Assembly (NCBI GenBank): GCA_028277845.1
Contig: JANQFL010000109.1
Location: forward strand, 1 to 64,000
Source: Sneathiellales bacterium
GTDB lineage: Bacteria; Pseudomonadota; Alphaproteobacteria; JANQFL01
Length of the DNA: 64,000 nucleotides
Direction of reading: 5' to 3'
The notes beneath the pieces are model-generated. The model did not search any database and was not told where the DNA came from. It saw nothing but the letters and a program-made list of their open reading frames with translations. Below are positions 40,377-48,607 of the stretch, one piece after another (the first letter of the stretch is position 1; each line of letters opens with the position of its first letter). The translations under genes were made by a program, and so were the position numbers.

Positions 40377-41160
40377 TATTGTACTCGACGCTGAGATCTT
40401 CAAGCGTCGTGGTCTCTTCCGACAAACGCCGTTCCGTCAGGATATGCCGCTCGCGGTCGTTGAGCGTTTTCATGGCGTCGTGCAACAGTTTGCGCCGGTT
40501 TTCCAGTTCCTCGTTTTCCGCCAGGGTGGTTTCCTGATCGGGCTCGTCGTCGACCAGCCAGTCCTGCCATTCGCCTTCGCTGTCGGCCCGCATGGGTGCG
40601 TTCAGGCTGTGGTCGGGCGCGGCCAGGCGCCGGTTCATGTTGACGACCTCTTCCTCCGAAACCGACAGTTTGGTGGCAATCGTGGTCACCGTCTCCGGCG
40701 GCATATCGCCTTCGTCGATGGCCTGCAACTGGCCTTTCAGCTTGCGCAGGTTGAAGAACAGCTTCTTCTGCGCCGCCGTGGTGCCCATCTTGACCAGGGA
40801 CCAGGAGCGCAGGATGTACTCCTGAATGGCCGCGCGAATCCACCACATGGCGTACGTGGCGAGGCGGAACCCCTTGTCGGCATCGAAGCGTTTGACCGCC
40901 TGCATCATGCCGACATTGCCTTCGGCGATCAGTTCCCCGACCGGCAGACCATAGCCGCGATAGCCCATGGCGATCTTGGCCACGAGCCGCAGGTGGCTGG
41001 TGACAAGCTTATGGGCCGCTTCCGTGTCCTCGTGCTCCTCCCAACGCTTGGCCAGCATGAATTCCTCTTCCTGGGTCAGCATCGGGAATTTGCGGATTTC
41101 CTGCAGGTAGCGCGACAAACTGCCTTCAGGGGTGAGGGAGGGGATCGTGGACGTTGCCAT
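40276..41160 (-). CDS. rpoH: Heat-shock sigma factor RpoH (sigma-32)
   Basis: A 294-residue sigma-70-family protein of the RpoH type. N-terminal SLSRYLQEIRKFPMLTQEEEFMLAKRW, region 2 with GNVGMMQAVKRFDADKGFRLATYAMWWIRAAI, the RpoH-box region (about 130-145) and region 4 with LSVEYNISRERVRQIEVRAFEKL are all present. The ATG at 41160 (MATSTIPSLTPEG) matches family starts better than the in-frame ATG at 41208. A near-consensus sigma-70 promoter lies upstream. The ftsH gene, encoding the protease that degrades RpoH elsewhere, is in the same window. Confidence 0.95.
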   Translation of the reverse strand: MATSTIPSLTPEGSLSRYLQEIRKFPMLTQEEEFMLAKRWEEHEDTEAAHKLVTSHLRLVAKIAMGYRGYGLPVGELIAEGNVGMMQAVKRFDADKGFRLATYAMWWIRAAIQEYILRSWSLVKMGTTAAQKKLFFNLRKLKGQLQAIDEGDMPPETVTTIATKLSVSEEEVVNMNRRLAAPDHSLNAPMRADSEGEWQDWLVDDEPDQETTLAENEELENRRKLLHDAMKTLNDRERHILTERRLSEETTTLEDLSVEYNISRERVRQIEVRAFEKLQKAMKAAALEQRLSLQ

Positions 41161-41351
41161 AGTGATCGAATGTGCTCCAGTTACCGGTCCTGTACCCTGT
41201 ACCGGCATGGTTCAGGGCGAATAGCCGTCGACGGTATTTACGTGCGTATGCACGGACAAGGCCGTCAAAAGTGGTGGGAAATGCGGTTGGTGTGAGTGGA
41301 AATCTTGGACGCGTTCCCCGTTTTTTGAACGTGCGCCCCACCAGTTCGCGA

Positions 41352-41380
41352 ATATTACATCAAATCTTCGCGCCTGTCAA
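41352..41380 (-). promoter_or_regulatory. Near-consensus sigma-70 promoter of rpoH
   Basis: Minus strand: TTGACA (41380-41375), exactly 17 bases, then TAATAT (41357-41352). All six -35 bases match the consensus and the -10 differs only slightly. The start point would be near 41344, giving a leader of about 185 bases to the rpoH ATG at 41160, long enough for a structured heat-responsive leader. A small palindrome GACTAA-A-TTAGTC (41389-41401) lies just upstream of the -35. Confidence 0.75.
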
Positions 41381-41415
41381 TATTACCTGACTAAATTAGT
41401 CGGATAATCGGGGCG

Positions 41416-42432
41416 TCAATTGGCACCCAGTACCCGCACCAGATGCTCCATGTCACGTGGGTATTCCGCGTGGAATTTCAAGGTCTTGCCCGATAGCGGA
41501 TGGGTCAGGGACAGGGCCGCCGCATGCAGGGCTTGGCGATCGAACTGCGTTATTGCATCCCGCACGGGGGGCGGCAGCTTGGAAATCCGGCCCGTCCGGC
41601 CGCGGCCGTAAACCGGATCGCCGATCAAAGGGTGGCCGATCGATGTCATATGCACGCGAATTTGATGGGTGCGGCCGGTTGCCAGGCGGCACTCCACCAA
41701 ACTGGCCCACAGCAGTCCGTCGCCGCCGAACCGTTGCAGCGTGCGGTAGTGCGTCAGAGCCGCCTTGCCGCCGCGCACGCCGGCGGCCATGCGCTTGCGG
41801 TTGCGCGGGTCGCGGCCGACGGCCTTGTCGATTTCGCCGCCGGCAGGCTCGGGCACGCCCCACACCACGGCGTGATAGCGGCGTGACATGCTGCGGTCGG
41901 CCAGTTGGGCCGCCAGCCCGGCGTGGGCCCGGTCGGACTTGGCGACGACGATCAGCCCCGACGTGTCCTTGTCCAGCCGGTGCACGATGCCCGGCCGTAC
42001 GACCCCGCCGATACCCGACAGGCTGTCGCCGCAATGGGCCAGCAGCGCATTGACCAGGGTGCCGTCGGGGTTGCCGGCGGCCGGATGCACCACCATGCCG
42101 GGCGGTTTGTTGATGACGATGAGGGCGTCGTCCTCGAAGACCACGTCCAGGGCGATATCCTGTCCGACGGGGTCGGCGTCGATTGGCGCCGGCACGGAGA
42201 TGTCAAATGTCTGTCCCGGTTTGACCCGGTATGAGGGGTCCGTTATGGTCACGCCGCGCGCGGCGACCCGGCCCTCCTGAATCAAGGCTTTCAGCCGGGA
42301 GCGGGACAGATCGGGCAACGCGTCGGCGAGGACGCGGTCGAGTCTGGTGCCGTCCGAATCGCTTTTGGCGGTTACGGTATGCGCGCTGGCTTTGGTGTTT
42401 TCGGTACGAGTCACGTGATCGATGGCAGGCAT
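41416..42432 (-). CDS. rluD: Large-subunit rRNA pseudouridine synthase, RluD family
   Basis: A 338-residue RluA/RluD-type enzyme that isomerises uridines in helix 69 of 23S rRNA. It has an N-terminal S4 domain (TRLDRVLADALPDLSRSRLKALIQEGRV), the catalytic HRLDKDTSGL with its Asp, RRYHAVVWG, and the RTHQIRVHMTSIGHPLIGD segment. The ATG at 42432 overlaps the start of the divergent gene; a GTG at 42414 would shorten it by six residues. The frame is open to 43146, but that part is antisense to other genes. rpoH follows on the same strand after about 255 bases. Confidence 0.92.
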   Translation of the reverse strand: MPAIDHVTRTENTKASAHTVTAKSDSDGTRLDRVLADALPDLSRSRLKALIQEGRVAARGVTITDPSYRVKPGQTFDISVPAPIDADPVGQDIALDVVFEDDALIVINKPPGMVVHPAAGNPDGTLVNALLAHCGDSLSGIGGVVRPGIVHRLDKDTSGLIVVAKSDRAHAGLAAQLADRSMSRRYHAVVWGVPEPAGGEIDKAVGRDPRNRKRMAAGVRGGKAALTHYRTLQRFGGDGLLWASLVECRLATGRTHQIRVHMTSIGHPLIGDPVYGRGRTGRISKLPPPVRDAITQFDRQALHAAALSLTHPLSGKTLKFHAEYPRDMEHLVRVLGAN

Positions 42433-42784
42433 GACGGAAGAACAGGGTCCCAATATACGCGTGCTCAAGCGTGTGGTCATCGCACTCGGCGTCCTGATCG
42501 TCATTTCCTTGGCCGTGGTGGTCTGGGGTGTGGCCCGCAACGCCAGCAAACTCGTCGCCGGCGACCCGGCGGTGCCTACTGCCGAACCCCGTGGCGGGTT
42601 CGGCGACGTCACCGTCGACGCGCCATCGGGGAGCCGGCTGGTCGGGGTGTCCGCGGCCGGGGAGCGCGGCCTGTTGCGGTTGCGCCTGAGAGACGGCTCC
42701 GAAAAAGTCGTCATTGTCGATCTCGGCACCGGCAAGGTTCTCGGAACCCTGGTCGTCGCTCCGGGGCCGCTCGTGCAAGAGTAA
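42431..42784 (+). CDS. Small single-pass membrane protein (DUF6476-like)
   Basis: A 117-residue protein with a short cytoplasmic N-terminus, one membrane helix (about 15-37) and a small C-terminal domain rich in beta strands. From memory it resembles the alphaproteobacterial DUF6476 family, whose function is unknown; this needs a profile search. An ATG at 42422 is an alternative start. Either start overlaps or abuts the divergent rluD start. The next gene, a JAMM peptidase, begins 5 bases after its stop. Confidence 0.65.
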   Translation: MTEEQGPNIRVLKRVVIALGVLIVISLAVVVWGVARNASKLVAGDPAVPTAEPRGGFGDVTVDAPSGSRLVGVSAAGERGLLRLRLRDGSEKVVIVDLGTGKVLGTLVVAPGPLVQE

Positions 42785-42789
42785 GCGCC

Positions 42790-43209
42790 GTGCTGGTGAT
42801 CGGCACGCCACACCTGAAATCGATCGTCGACGCCGCCGAGAAGGCATGGCCGGAGGAAGCCTGCGGCCTGCTGGTCGGCCGTACCGGACCCGGCGCCGCG
42901 TGGCGGATCGACCGGGTGGAGCCGGCAGCCAATGTCGCCGACGATCCCCGCCGCCGCTTCGAAGTCGATCCCGGCGTCCGCATCGGGCTTGAGCGGGAAC
43001 TCCGTGGCGCCGACCAAGCGGTCGTCGGGGTTTATCACAGCCATCCGGGCGGCCCGGCCCGGCCGTCCGCCACCGACCGCGCCATGATCTTTGAGCCTCA
43101 TCTTGCCTGGCTCATCACCGCCGTCCGCGGTGGCCAGGCCGTGCATACGGCCGCCTGGATGCCCATCCCGGACGGCTTCCGTCCCATCCCCATCGTCGAG
43201 AAGGACTGA
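42790..43209 (+). CDS. M67 (JAMM/MPN+) family metallopeptidase
   Basis: A 139-residue protein with a full JAMM zinc motif: Glu in PEEACGLLVG (about residue 19) and H-S-H-P-x9-type HSHPGGPARPSATD (about 82-95). Bacterial members remove C-terminal extensions from sulfur-carrier or ubiquitin-like proteins. It starts with GTG at 42790. No ubiquitin-like partner is visible nearby. Confidence 0.88.
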   Translation: MLVIGTPHLKSIVDAAEKAWPEEACGLLVGRTGPGAAWRIDRVEPAANVADDPRRRFEVDPGVRIGLERELRGADQAVVGVYHSHPGGPARPSATDRAMIFEPHLAWLITAVRGGQAVHTAAWMPIPDGFRPIPIVEKD

Positions 43210-43214
43210 ACGCC

Positions 43215-44267
43215 GTGGCCGCCAACCTGGATTTCTCGAGTGACAACGCGGCGGGTGCGACGCCCGAAGTCCTGTCCGCCGTGGCCGACGCGAACCACGG
43301 CACGGCCATGGCCTATGGCGCCGACGACTGGACGGCGCGCCTGGAAGCCGCCTTCGCCGACCTGTTTGAAACCGACATCGCCGTGTTCCCCGTCGCCACC
43401 GGCACGGCGGCCAACGCCTTGGCCCTGTCGGCCCTGACCCCGCCCCATGGTGCCGTGTATTGCCACGAATTCGCCCATATCGCGGTCGACGAATGCGGCG
43501 CGCCGGAACTGTACAGCGGCGGCGCGAAGTTGATCTCGCTGACAGGCGCGCATGGCCGCATCGGCGCCGGTACGCTCGAGGGCGCCCTGGATGGCGCCGG
43601 ATGGGGCGTGCAGCACCACGTGCAGCCGGCCGCCGTCAGCCTGACGCAGCTGACCGAGGACGGCACCGTCTACACGGCCGACCAGGTGGCGGAATTGTGC
43701 GGCATCGCCAAGGCGCGCGGCCTGGCCGTGCACATGGACGGTGCCCGCTTCGCCAATGCGCTCGCGTCGCTCGGGTGCACGCCGGCCGACATCACCTGGC
43801 GGGCCGGGGTCGACGTTCTGTCGTTCGGCGGCACCAAGAACGGCGCGCTGGCCGCCGAGGCGGTGGTCTTTTTCGACCGGGACAAGGCGCAGGATTTCCT
43901 TTATCGCCGCAAACGGGGCGGCCACCTGTTCTCCAAGATGCGGTTCCTGTCGGCGCAGCTGCTGGCCATGTTGGAAGGCGGCCGTTGGCTGGACTGGGCC
44001 GGCCACGCCAACGCCATGGCGGCGCGCCTGGCCGATGGCCTGACCGCCCTCGACGGCATCACGCTGGCGCACCCGGTGGATGGCAATATCGTTTTCGCCA
44101 GGGTGCCCGAAACCCTGATCGACCGCCTGCGGGACGGCGGCGCCGTGTTCCATCTCTGGCCTTACGCCGATGGCCCGACCATTCGCCTGGTCACAAGCTT
44201 CGCGACCCGGGCCGACGACGTCGATGCTCTGATCGGCCTTGCGGCCAGCCGGCTTTCCGGTGCTTGA
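43215..44267 (+). CDS. ltaE: Low-specificity threonine aldolase family protein
   Basis: A 350-residue fold-type I PLP enzyme that would cleave L-threonine or allo-threonine to glycine and acetaldehyde. It has FSSDNAAGATPEVL, the HEFAHIAVDECGAPELYSGGAKL region, VHMDGARFANAL with the PLP Asp, and the PLP Lys in SFGGTKNGAL (about 207). Starts with GTG, 5 bases after the peptidase stop. The gene is assigned at family level; other beta-hydroxy amino acids may be the natural substrate. Confidence 0.85.
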   Translation: MAANLDFSSDNAAGATPEVLSAVADANHGTAMAYGADDWTARLEAAFADLFETDIAVFPVATGTAANALALSALTPPHGAVYCHEFAHIAVDECGAPELYSGGAKLISLTGAHGRIGAGTLEGALDGAGWGVQHHVQPAAVSLTQLTEDGTVYTADQVAELCGIAKARGLAVHMDGARFANALASLGCTPADITWRAGVDVLSFGGTKNGALAAEAVVFFDRDKAQDFLYRRKRGGHLFSKMRFLSAQLLAMLEGGRWLDWAGHANAMAARLADGLTALDGITLAHPVDGNIVFARVPETLIDRLRDGGAVFHLWPYADGPTIRLVTSFATRADDVDALIGLAASRLSGA

Positions 44268-44308
44268 CCGAGCCGCCGCCAATCGCTATCTCTGGATGCT
44301 CCGACCGC

Positions 44309-44384
44309 GTCCCCTTCGTCTAGCGGTCTAGGACATCGGCCTCTCACGCCGAAAACACGGGTTCGAGTCCCGTAGGGGACGCCA
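44309..44384 (+). tRNA. tRNA-Glu (anticodon CTC)
   Basis: A complete 76-base cloverleaf: acceptor GTCCCCT/AGGGGAC, D-arm, anticodon stem TCGGC/GCCGA with loop CTCTCAC (anticodon CTC), T-arm CGGGTTCGAGTCCCG, discriminator G and an encoded CCA. It marks the change from housekeeping genes to catabolic clusters. The 220 bp after it (44385-44604) show no gene. Confidence 0.95.
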
Positions 44385-44604
44385 TCCTGCCCCTACCCCC
44401 CCCTCCAATCCCTCTAAAACCCTGAATGGAAGCGAGATAGAGGCGGTTCGAAACCCCTCGTTCCGGAAGTGGGGTAGGCGCTCCTGTTGCGACGATGGCA
44501 GGCATTCTGTCAAAGACGCGACCCCAGGTTCCTCCTGTCTCCGGTTCAGGTCTTTTTGCCGACGTTGTTTGTCGGAGATAACCACGGGTCAGCGGTGTCG
44601 TTGA

Positions 44605-45534
44605 TCACCCGATGCCGCCCTTGGTCTCGACGATCAACCGGTAGTTCTCCGGTTCGCGGTGGAGCGCAAAATTGAAAATGTTCGTCTTGATCTCCTGGCA
44701 TCGATCGAGATCGCAGTCGGCCATGACAAGTTCGTCTTCCAGGGTTTTGGCCTGCGCGACGATTTCGCCGGTGGGGGCGATGATGCAGCTGCCACCGATC
44801 AGGTCGCAGTCTTCCTCGCGGCCCGCCTTGGCGACGCCGACGACCCAGGTGCCGTTTTGATAGGCGCCGGCCTGCATGACCAGATGATTATGAAAATCCT
44901 GCAGATGATCGTGTTCGGGCGCCGGCGGATAATGCCGCGGCGTGTTGTAGCCGAGCAGCACCATCTCGCAGCCGCGCAGCCCCATCACACGGAAGGTTTC
45001 CGGCCAGCGGCGGTCGTTGCAAATGCACATGCCGAATTTGCCGCCGAGCATATCGAAGACCGGAAAACCCAGGTCGCCGGCCTCGAAATAGCGTTTTTCG
45101 AGATGCTGGAACGGCCGCCAAGGCTCGTGTTCGGCATGACCCGGTAAATGGACCTTGCGGTATTTACCGACGACCGTACCCGAACCGTCGACAAGGATCG
45201 ACGTATTGAAATGATGGTCCTGGCCGTCATGTTCGGCCAGTTCGGCATAGCCGAGGTAAAATGCGACGCCCAGGTCCGCCGCCGTGTCGAATAGCGGCTG
45301 GGTGTCGCCGTTGGGCATGTGGCGTTCGAAGTAGGCATCGACGTCCGACTGCCGTTCGAAATACCAGCGGGGAAAAAACGTCGTCAGGGCGAGCTCGGGA
45401 AACACGACGAGGCCGGCCCCCCGGTCTTTGGCCTCGCGCATGAGCGCCACCATGCGCCGGACGGCCGAACGGCGGCTCTCGTCGCGGGCAATGGGCCCCA
45501 ACTGCGCGGCGGCGACGGTTACGATGCGGGACAT
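44605..45534 (-). CDS. N-carbamoyl-D-amino-acid hydrolase-like carbon-nitrogen hydrolase
   Basis: A 309-residue nitrilase-superfamily enzyme that would release ammonia and CO2 from an N-carbamoyl compound. The catalytic Glu-Lys-Cys triad is visible in FPELALTTFFPRWY (about E46), KYRKVHLPG (about K126) and CICNDRRWPE (about C171). Its length and motif spacing closely follow the Agrobacterium enzyme as I recall it, including the PFQHLEKRYFEAGDLGFPV and SYQNG/AYQNGTW regions. GGGAGG six bases upstream fixes the start at 45534. It follows the ammonia-lyase gene after 31 bases, in one operon. The true ureido substrate is unproven. Confidence 0.88.
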   Translation of the reverse strand: MSRIVTVAAAQLGPIARDESRRSAVRRMVALMREAKDRGAGLVVFPELALTTFFPRWYFERQSDVDAYFERHMPNGDTQPLFDTAADLGVAFYLGYAELAEHDGQDHHFNTSILVDGSGTVVGKYRKVHLPGHAEHEPWRPFQHLEKRYFEAGDLGFPVFDMLGGKFGMCICNDRRWPETFRVMGLRGCEMVLLGYNTPRHYPPAPEHDHLQDFHNHLVMQAGAYQNGTWVVGVAKAGREEDCDLIGGSCIIAPTGEIVAQAKTLEDELVMADCDLDRCQEIKTNIFNFALHREPENYRLIVETKGGIG

Positions 45535-45565
45535 GCGGCCCTCCCAATGCTGTGTCGCGGCCGGC

Positions 45566-46789
45566 TCATCCGCCGGTCCTGACGTCGTCGGCCGAACGGC
45601 CGACGATCGCGCGGTACACGTCGGGGTCGGTATCGCCTTCGGTGCCGAACAGGACCACCCGACTGCCGGCGTCGAGGCCCAATGCCTGGCGTGCTTGCGG
45701 ATCACCGGCCGCCGTCAACAGGGCGGCCAGACCGGCGACGGCGGATTCGCCGGCAACCACGGCAGGATCGCCGTAGCGCCGGTCGGCAAGAAGCCGCATG
45801 CTGTCCGCGGCCTGATCGTCGTCGACGACGGCCACGGCGTCGGCTCCGCGTTCGAGAATGTCCCAGGCCAGGTGGGAGATTTCGCCGCAGGCCAGACCGG
45901 CCATGATGGTGTCCAGATCGCCATGCACGGCGGTCGGCCGGCCATGCCGGATGCTCTCGTACCAGCACTCCGAGTTACGCGGATCGGCGAGTACGGTCAA
46001 TGGGCGCGGCGGGCCGTAATGCTGCCAGAATTGGGCACACACGGCCGCCGCCATGCCGCCGACGCCCGTCTGCAGGAAGAGATGGGTGGGCGGATCGGTA
46101 TAGGGCAGTTGATCGATCGCCTCCTGGGCCATCAACGTGTAACCCTGCATGACATCCTTGGGAATCTCCCGGTATCCTTCATAAGACGTATCCGAGACGA
46201 CGAACCAACCTTCCCGATCGGCGTTTTCCTGGGCTTCCCGGACGCTGTCGTCGTAATTGCCCGCGGTCCGAACGACCCGCGCCCCGAACGACTCGATCGC
46301 CTCCTTGCGGCCATCACTGACCGTGGCATGAATGAAGATCACGCAACGGCAACCAAAGGTTTGCGCGCCCCAGGCCACCGACCGGCCATGATTGCCGTCG
46401 GTGGCGCAGCAGACGGTAATGTCCGAAATCATGTCCCCGTATCGGCCGGCCAGGATGTCGGCGACGCCGATTTCGGGACTTCCGGTTCGGCGGCCGACTT
46501 CGCGGCACAACAATCGGGCGACCGCGTAGGCCCCACCCAGTGCCTTGAAGCTGCCGAGACCGAACCGGCCACTTTCGTCCTTGTAGTGCACCTGCGCAAT
46601 ACCGGCCCGGTCGGCAATGCCGGGCAAACCGATCAGCGGCGTCGGGGCATAGCCGGGCCAGGCGGAAATCGTGTCGCGCGCGATCGTAAATTCATGCCGG
46701 CTCAAGACGCTTGTCATCGGCGGGCCATAAGGCGACGCCCGGTCGGCGCGGTGGTTGAGGACGATAGTCGGTCGGTCTGTGGCTGCCAC
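45566..46789 (-). CDS. dpaL: Diaminopropionate ammonia-lyase
   Basis: A fold-type II PLP enzyme of about 407 residues that converts D- or L-2,3-diaminopropionate to pyruvate and two ammonia. The PLP Lys lies in KDESGRFGLGSFKALGGAYA (about residue 70), with CCATDGNHGRSVAW, SDTSYEGYREIPKDVMQGY and TIMAGLACGE as in YgeX. The start is uncertain: GTG at 46789 gives a YgeX-like length; ATGs at 46864 and 46717 are alternatives, none with a strong ribosome site. It is divergent from the ABC importer genes. Confidence 0.88.
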   Translation of the reverse strand: MAATDRPTIVLNHRADRASPYGPPMTSVLSRHEFTIARDTISAWPGYAPTPLIGLPGIADRAGIAQVHYKDESGRFGLGSFKALGGAYAVARLLCREVGRRTGSPEIGVADILAGRYGDMISDITVCCATDGNHGRSVAWGAQTFGCRCVIFIHATVSDGRKEAIESFGARVVRTAGNYDDSVREAQENADREGWFVVSDTSYEGYREIPKDVMQGYTLMAQEAIDQLPYTDPPTHLFLQTGVGGMAAAVCAQFWQHYGPPRPLTVLADPRNSECWYESIRHGRPTAVHGDLDTIMAGLACGEISHLAWDILERGADAVAVVDDDQAADSMRLLADRRYGDPAVVAGESAVAGLAALLTAAGDPQARQALGLDAGSRVVLFGTEGDTDPDVYRAIVGRSADDVRTGG

Positions 46790-46858
46790 GTGCGCGATTC
46801 CGATAGTGAGATGGGGCGATGGACCGGGATGGGAGGAATAATGCGGGAAAATACCATA

Positions 46859-46874
46859 TGGCATGGCTATTGCC
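46859..46874 (+). promoter_or_regulatory. Sigma-54-like promoter before the ABC importer operon
   Basis: TGGCATG-GCTA-TTGCC: the -24 GG (46860-46861) and -12 GC (46872-46873) are separated by exactly ten bases and agree with the sigma-54 consensus TGGCACG-N4-TTGC. It predicts a start near 46885, 86 bases before the first gene. No clear NtrC-type enhancer site is seen upstream. Inferred from sequence only. Confidence 0.4.
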
Positions 46875-46970
46875 ACACGAACGGAAACACGGCTATCGTT
46901 TGTGTGCAAGCAATAATCGATCGAACCTGGGCTTGTCAGGATAACAGTTGGTAGTGGAGGAGGTACGAAG

Positions 46971-48569
46971 ATGATGAAATTTTCCAGGCGCGCTCTTCTG
47001 ATGGCGGCGGCCGTTGCGGCACCTCTTGCGGCAATGGCGTCTTTGTCGTCGACAGCGGCGGCCGAGAAGGTATTGCGGGTGATTCCGCACGCGGATCTCA
47101 AGAACATCGATCCCATCTGGACCACGGCCTATATCACGCGGAACCACGGCTACATGGTTTACGACACGCTTTTTGCGATGGACGAAAACCTCAAGCCGCA
47201 GCCGCAGATGGTCGATACCTGGACGGTCAGCGACGACAAATTGACGTGGACCTTCAAACTGCGCGACGGCTTGAAGTGGCATGACGGCAATCCGGTGACT
47301 GCCGAGGATTGCGTCGCGTCCCTCAAGCGTTGGGGCAAGCGCGACGGCATGGGTCAGGCGTTGATGGATGTCACGGCAAGCCTGACGGCGGCGGATGACA
47401 AGACCATCGTGATGAAACTGAAGGAGCCTTATGGCCTGGTGCTCGATTCGATCGGCAAGATCAGTTCCAACGTGCCCTTCATGATGCCCAAGCGGCTGGC
47501 GGAAACCGATCCCTTCAAACAGGTTCCCGAGATCGTCGGTTCCGGACCGTTCATCTTCAAGAAAGATCTTTGGCAGCCCGGCGCCAAGGTGGTTTACGTC
47601 AAGAATCCCAACTATGTGCCGCGTTCAGAACCGCCTTCGGGTGCCGCCGGTGGCAAGATCGCCAAGGTCGACCGGGTCGAATGGCTCTACATTCCCGACA
47701 GCCAGACGGCCATGAACGCCCTGATCAGCGGCGAAGTCGATTACTACGAACAGGCCCCGGCGGATCTCGCGCCGATCATCGCCAAGGAACCCGGTGTCGT
47801 GGTCGAAGTCAACGACCCGTTGGGCGCCCAAGGCATGTTGCGCATGAATCACCAATTGCCGCCGTTCAACAATCCCAAGCTGCGCCAGGCGGTGCTGCAT
47901 ACCATCGACCAGAACATCTATTTGCAGGCGGCCGTCGGTAACCCCGACTTTTACAAGGCATGCTACTCGTACTACGCCTGCGGCTCGCCGCTGGCATCGG
48001 AAGCCGGCTTCGGTCCTTACAAGAAACCCGACCTTGCCGCGGCCAAGAAGTTGCTGGCCGAAGGCGGCTATGACGGCACACCGATCGTTCTCATGCAGCC
48101 GACCGACGTGCCCATCCTTTCCGCCTTCAGCCTGGTCACGGCCCAGCGCTTGCGCGAAATCGGCATGAAAGTCGATCTGCAGGCGATGGACTGGTCGACG
48201 CTCACGTCGCGCCGGGCCAAGAAGGACCCGGTCGACCAGGGCGGCTGGAACATCTTCCACACCTGGTGGATCGGCGGCGACATCACCAATCCGGTCCTCG
48301 CCACCGGCCTGGGCGGTGGCGGTGTCGAGCGGGCCTGGTTCGGCTGGCCGGACGATCCGGAACTGGAGAAGATGCGCAGTGCCTTTGCCCGCGAAGGCGA
48401 TGCGGCAAAACAAAAGGCCCTGGCCGACGCCATCCAGACCCGGGCGCTCAAGACCGGAACCCATGGCAATGTCGGCACCTTCTTCGTGCCGGTCGCCTAT
48501 CGCGACAACGTCAAGGGTCTGATCAAGTCGCCGGTCCAGTTCTTCTGGAACATCGACGTGCAACGCTAA
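46971..48569 (+). CDS. ABC importer substrate-binding protein (DppA/OppA family)
   Basis: A 532-residue secreted binding protein of the peptide/nickel/opine family. The N-terminus MMKFSRRALLMAA contains a twin-arginine-like SRRALL followed by a hydrophobic stretch and an Ala-rich cleavage region, so Tat export is possible. Typical family segments are DTLFAMDENLKPQPQMV, TFKLRDGLKWHDGNPVTAEDC and IVGSGPFIF. GGAGGAGG precedes the start. Located beside an ammonia-lyase and a carbamoyl hydrolase, it probably captures a nitrogen-rich amino acid derivative or peptide. Confidence 0.9.
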   Translation: MMKFSRRALLMAAAVAAPLAAMASLSSTAAAEKVLRVIPHADLKNIDPIWTTAYITRNHGYMVYDTLFAMDENLKPQPQMVDTWTVSDDKLTWTFKLRDGLKWHDGNPVTAEDCVASLKRWGKRDGMGQALMDVTASLTAADDKTIVMKLKEPYGLVLDSIGKISSNVPFMMPKRLAETDPFKQVPEIVGSGPFIFKKDLWQPGAKVVYVKNPNYVPRSEPPSGAAGGKIAKVDRVEWLYIPDSQTAMNALISGEVDYYEQAPADLAPIIAKEPGVVVEVNDPLGAQGMLRMNHQLPPFNNPKLRQAVLHTIDQNIYLQAAVGNPDFYKACYSYYACGSPLASEAGFGPYKKPDLAAAKKLLAEGGYDGTPIVLMQPTDVPILSAFSLVTAQRLREIGMKVDLQAMDWSTLTSRRAKKDPVDQGGWNIFHTWWIGGDITNPVLATGLGGGGVERAWFGWPDDPELEKMRSAFAREGDAAKQKALADAIQTRALKTGTHGNVGTFFVPVAYRDNVKGLIKSPVQFFWNIDVQR

Positions 48570-48582
48570 GGCGGCGAGGAAA

Positions 48583-48604
48583 AACGGCCTAGAAGAACCG
48601 TTTA
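48583..48604 (+). promoter_or_regulatory. Intercistronic hairpin after the binding-protein gene
   Basis: AAACGG (48583-48588) pairs with CCGTTT (48599-48604), just before the permease ATG at 48608. Such hairpins can stabilise the upstream binding-protein mRNA and lower expression of the permease genes. Confidence 0.45.
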
Positions 48605-48607
48605 TCC

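Noticed and set aside
42433-43146. Upstream extension of the RluD frame
   Set aside because: It lies opposite the DUF6476-like and JAMM genes; RluD homology begins at 42432 or 42414.
44440-44460. T-arm-like sequence GGTTCGAAACCCC after tRNA-Glu
   Set aside because: No acceptor, D or anticodon arms can be built around it, so it is not a second tRNA.
46790-46858. NtrC enhancer sites upstream of the sigma-54-like promoter
   Set aside because: No TGCACC/GGTGCA-type dyads are present in the short gap.
46790-47125. Upstream extension of the diaminopropionate lyase frame
   Set aside because: It crosses the divergent promoter region and the antisense of the ABC binding protein; not similar to the family N-terminus.
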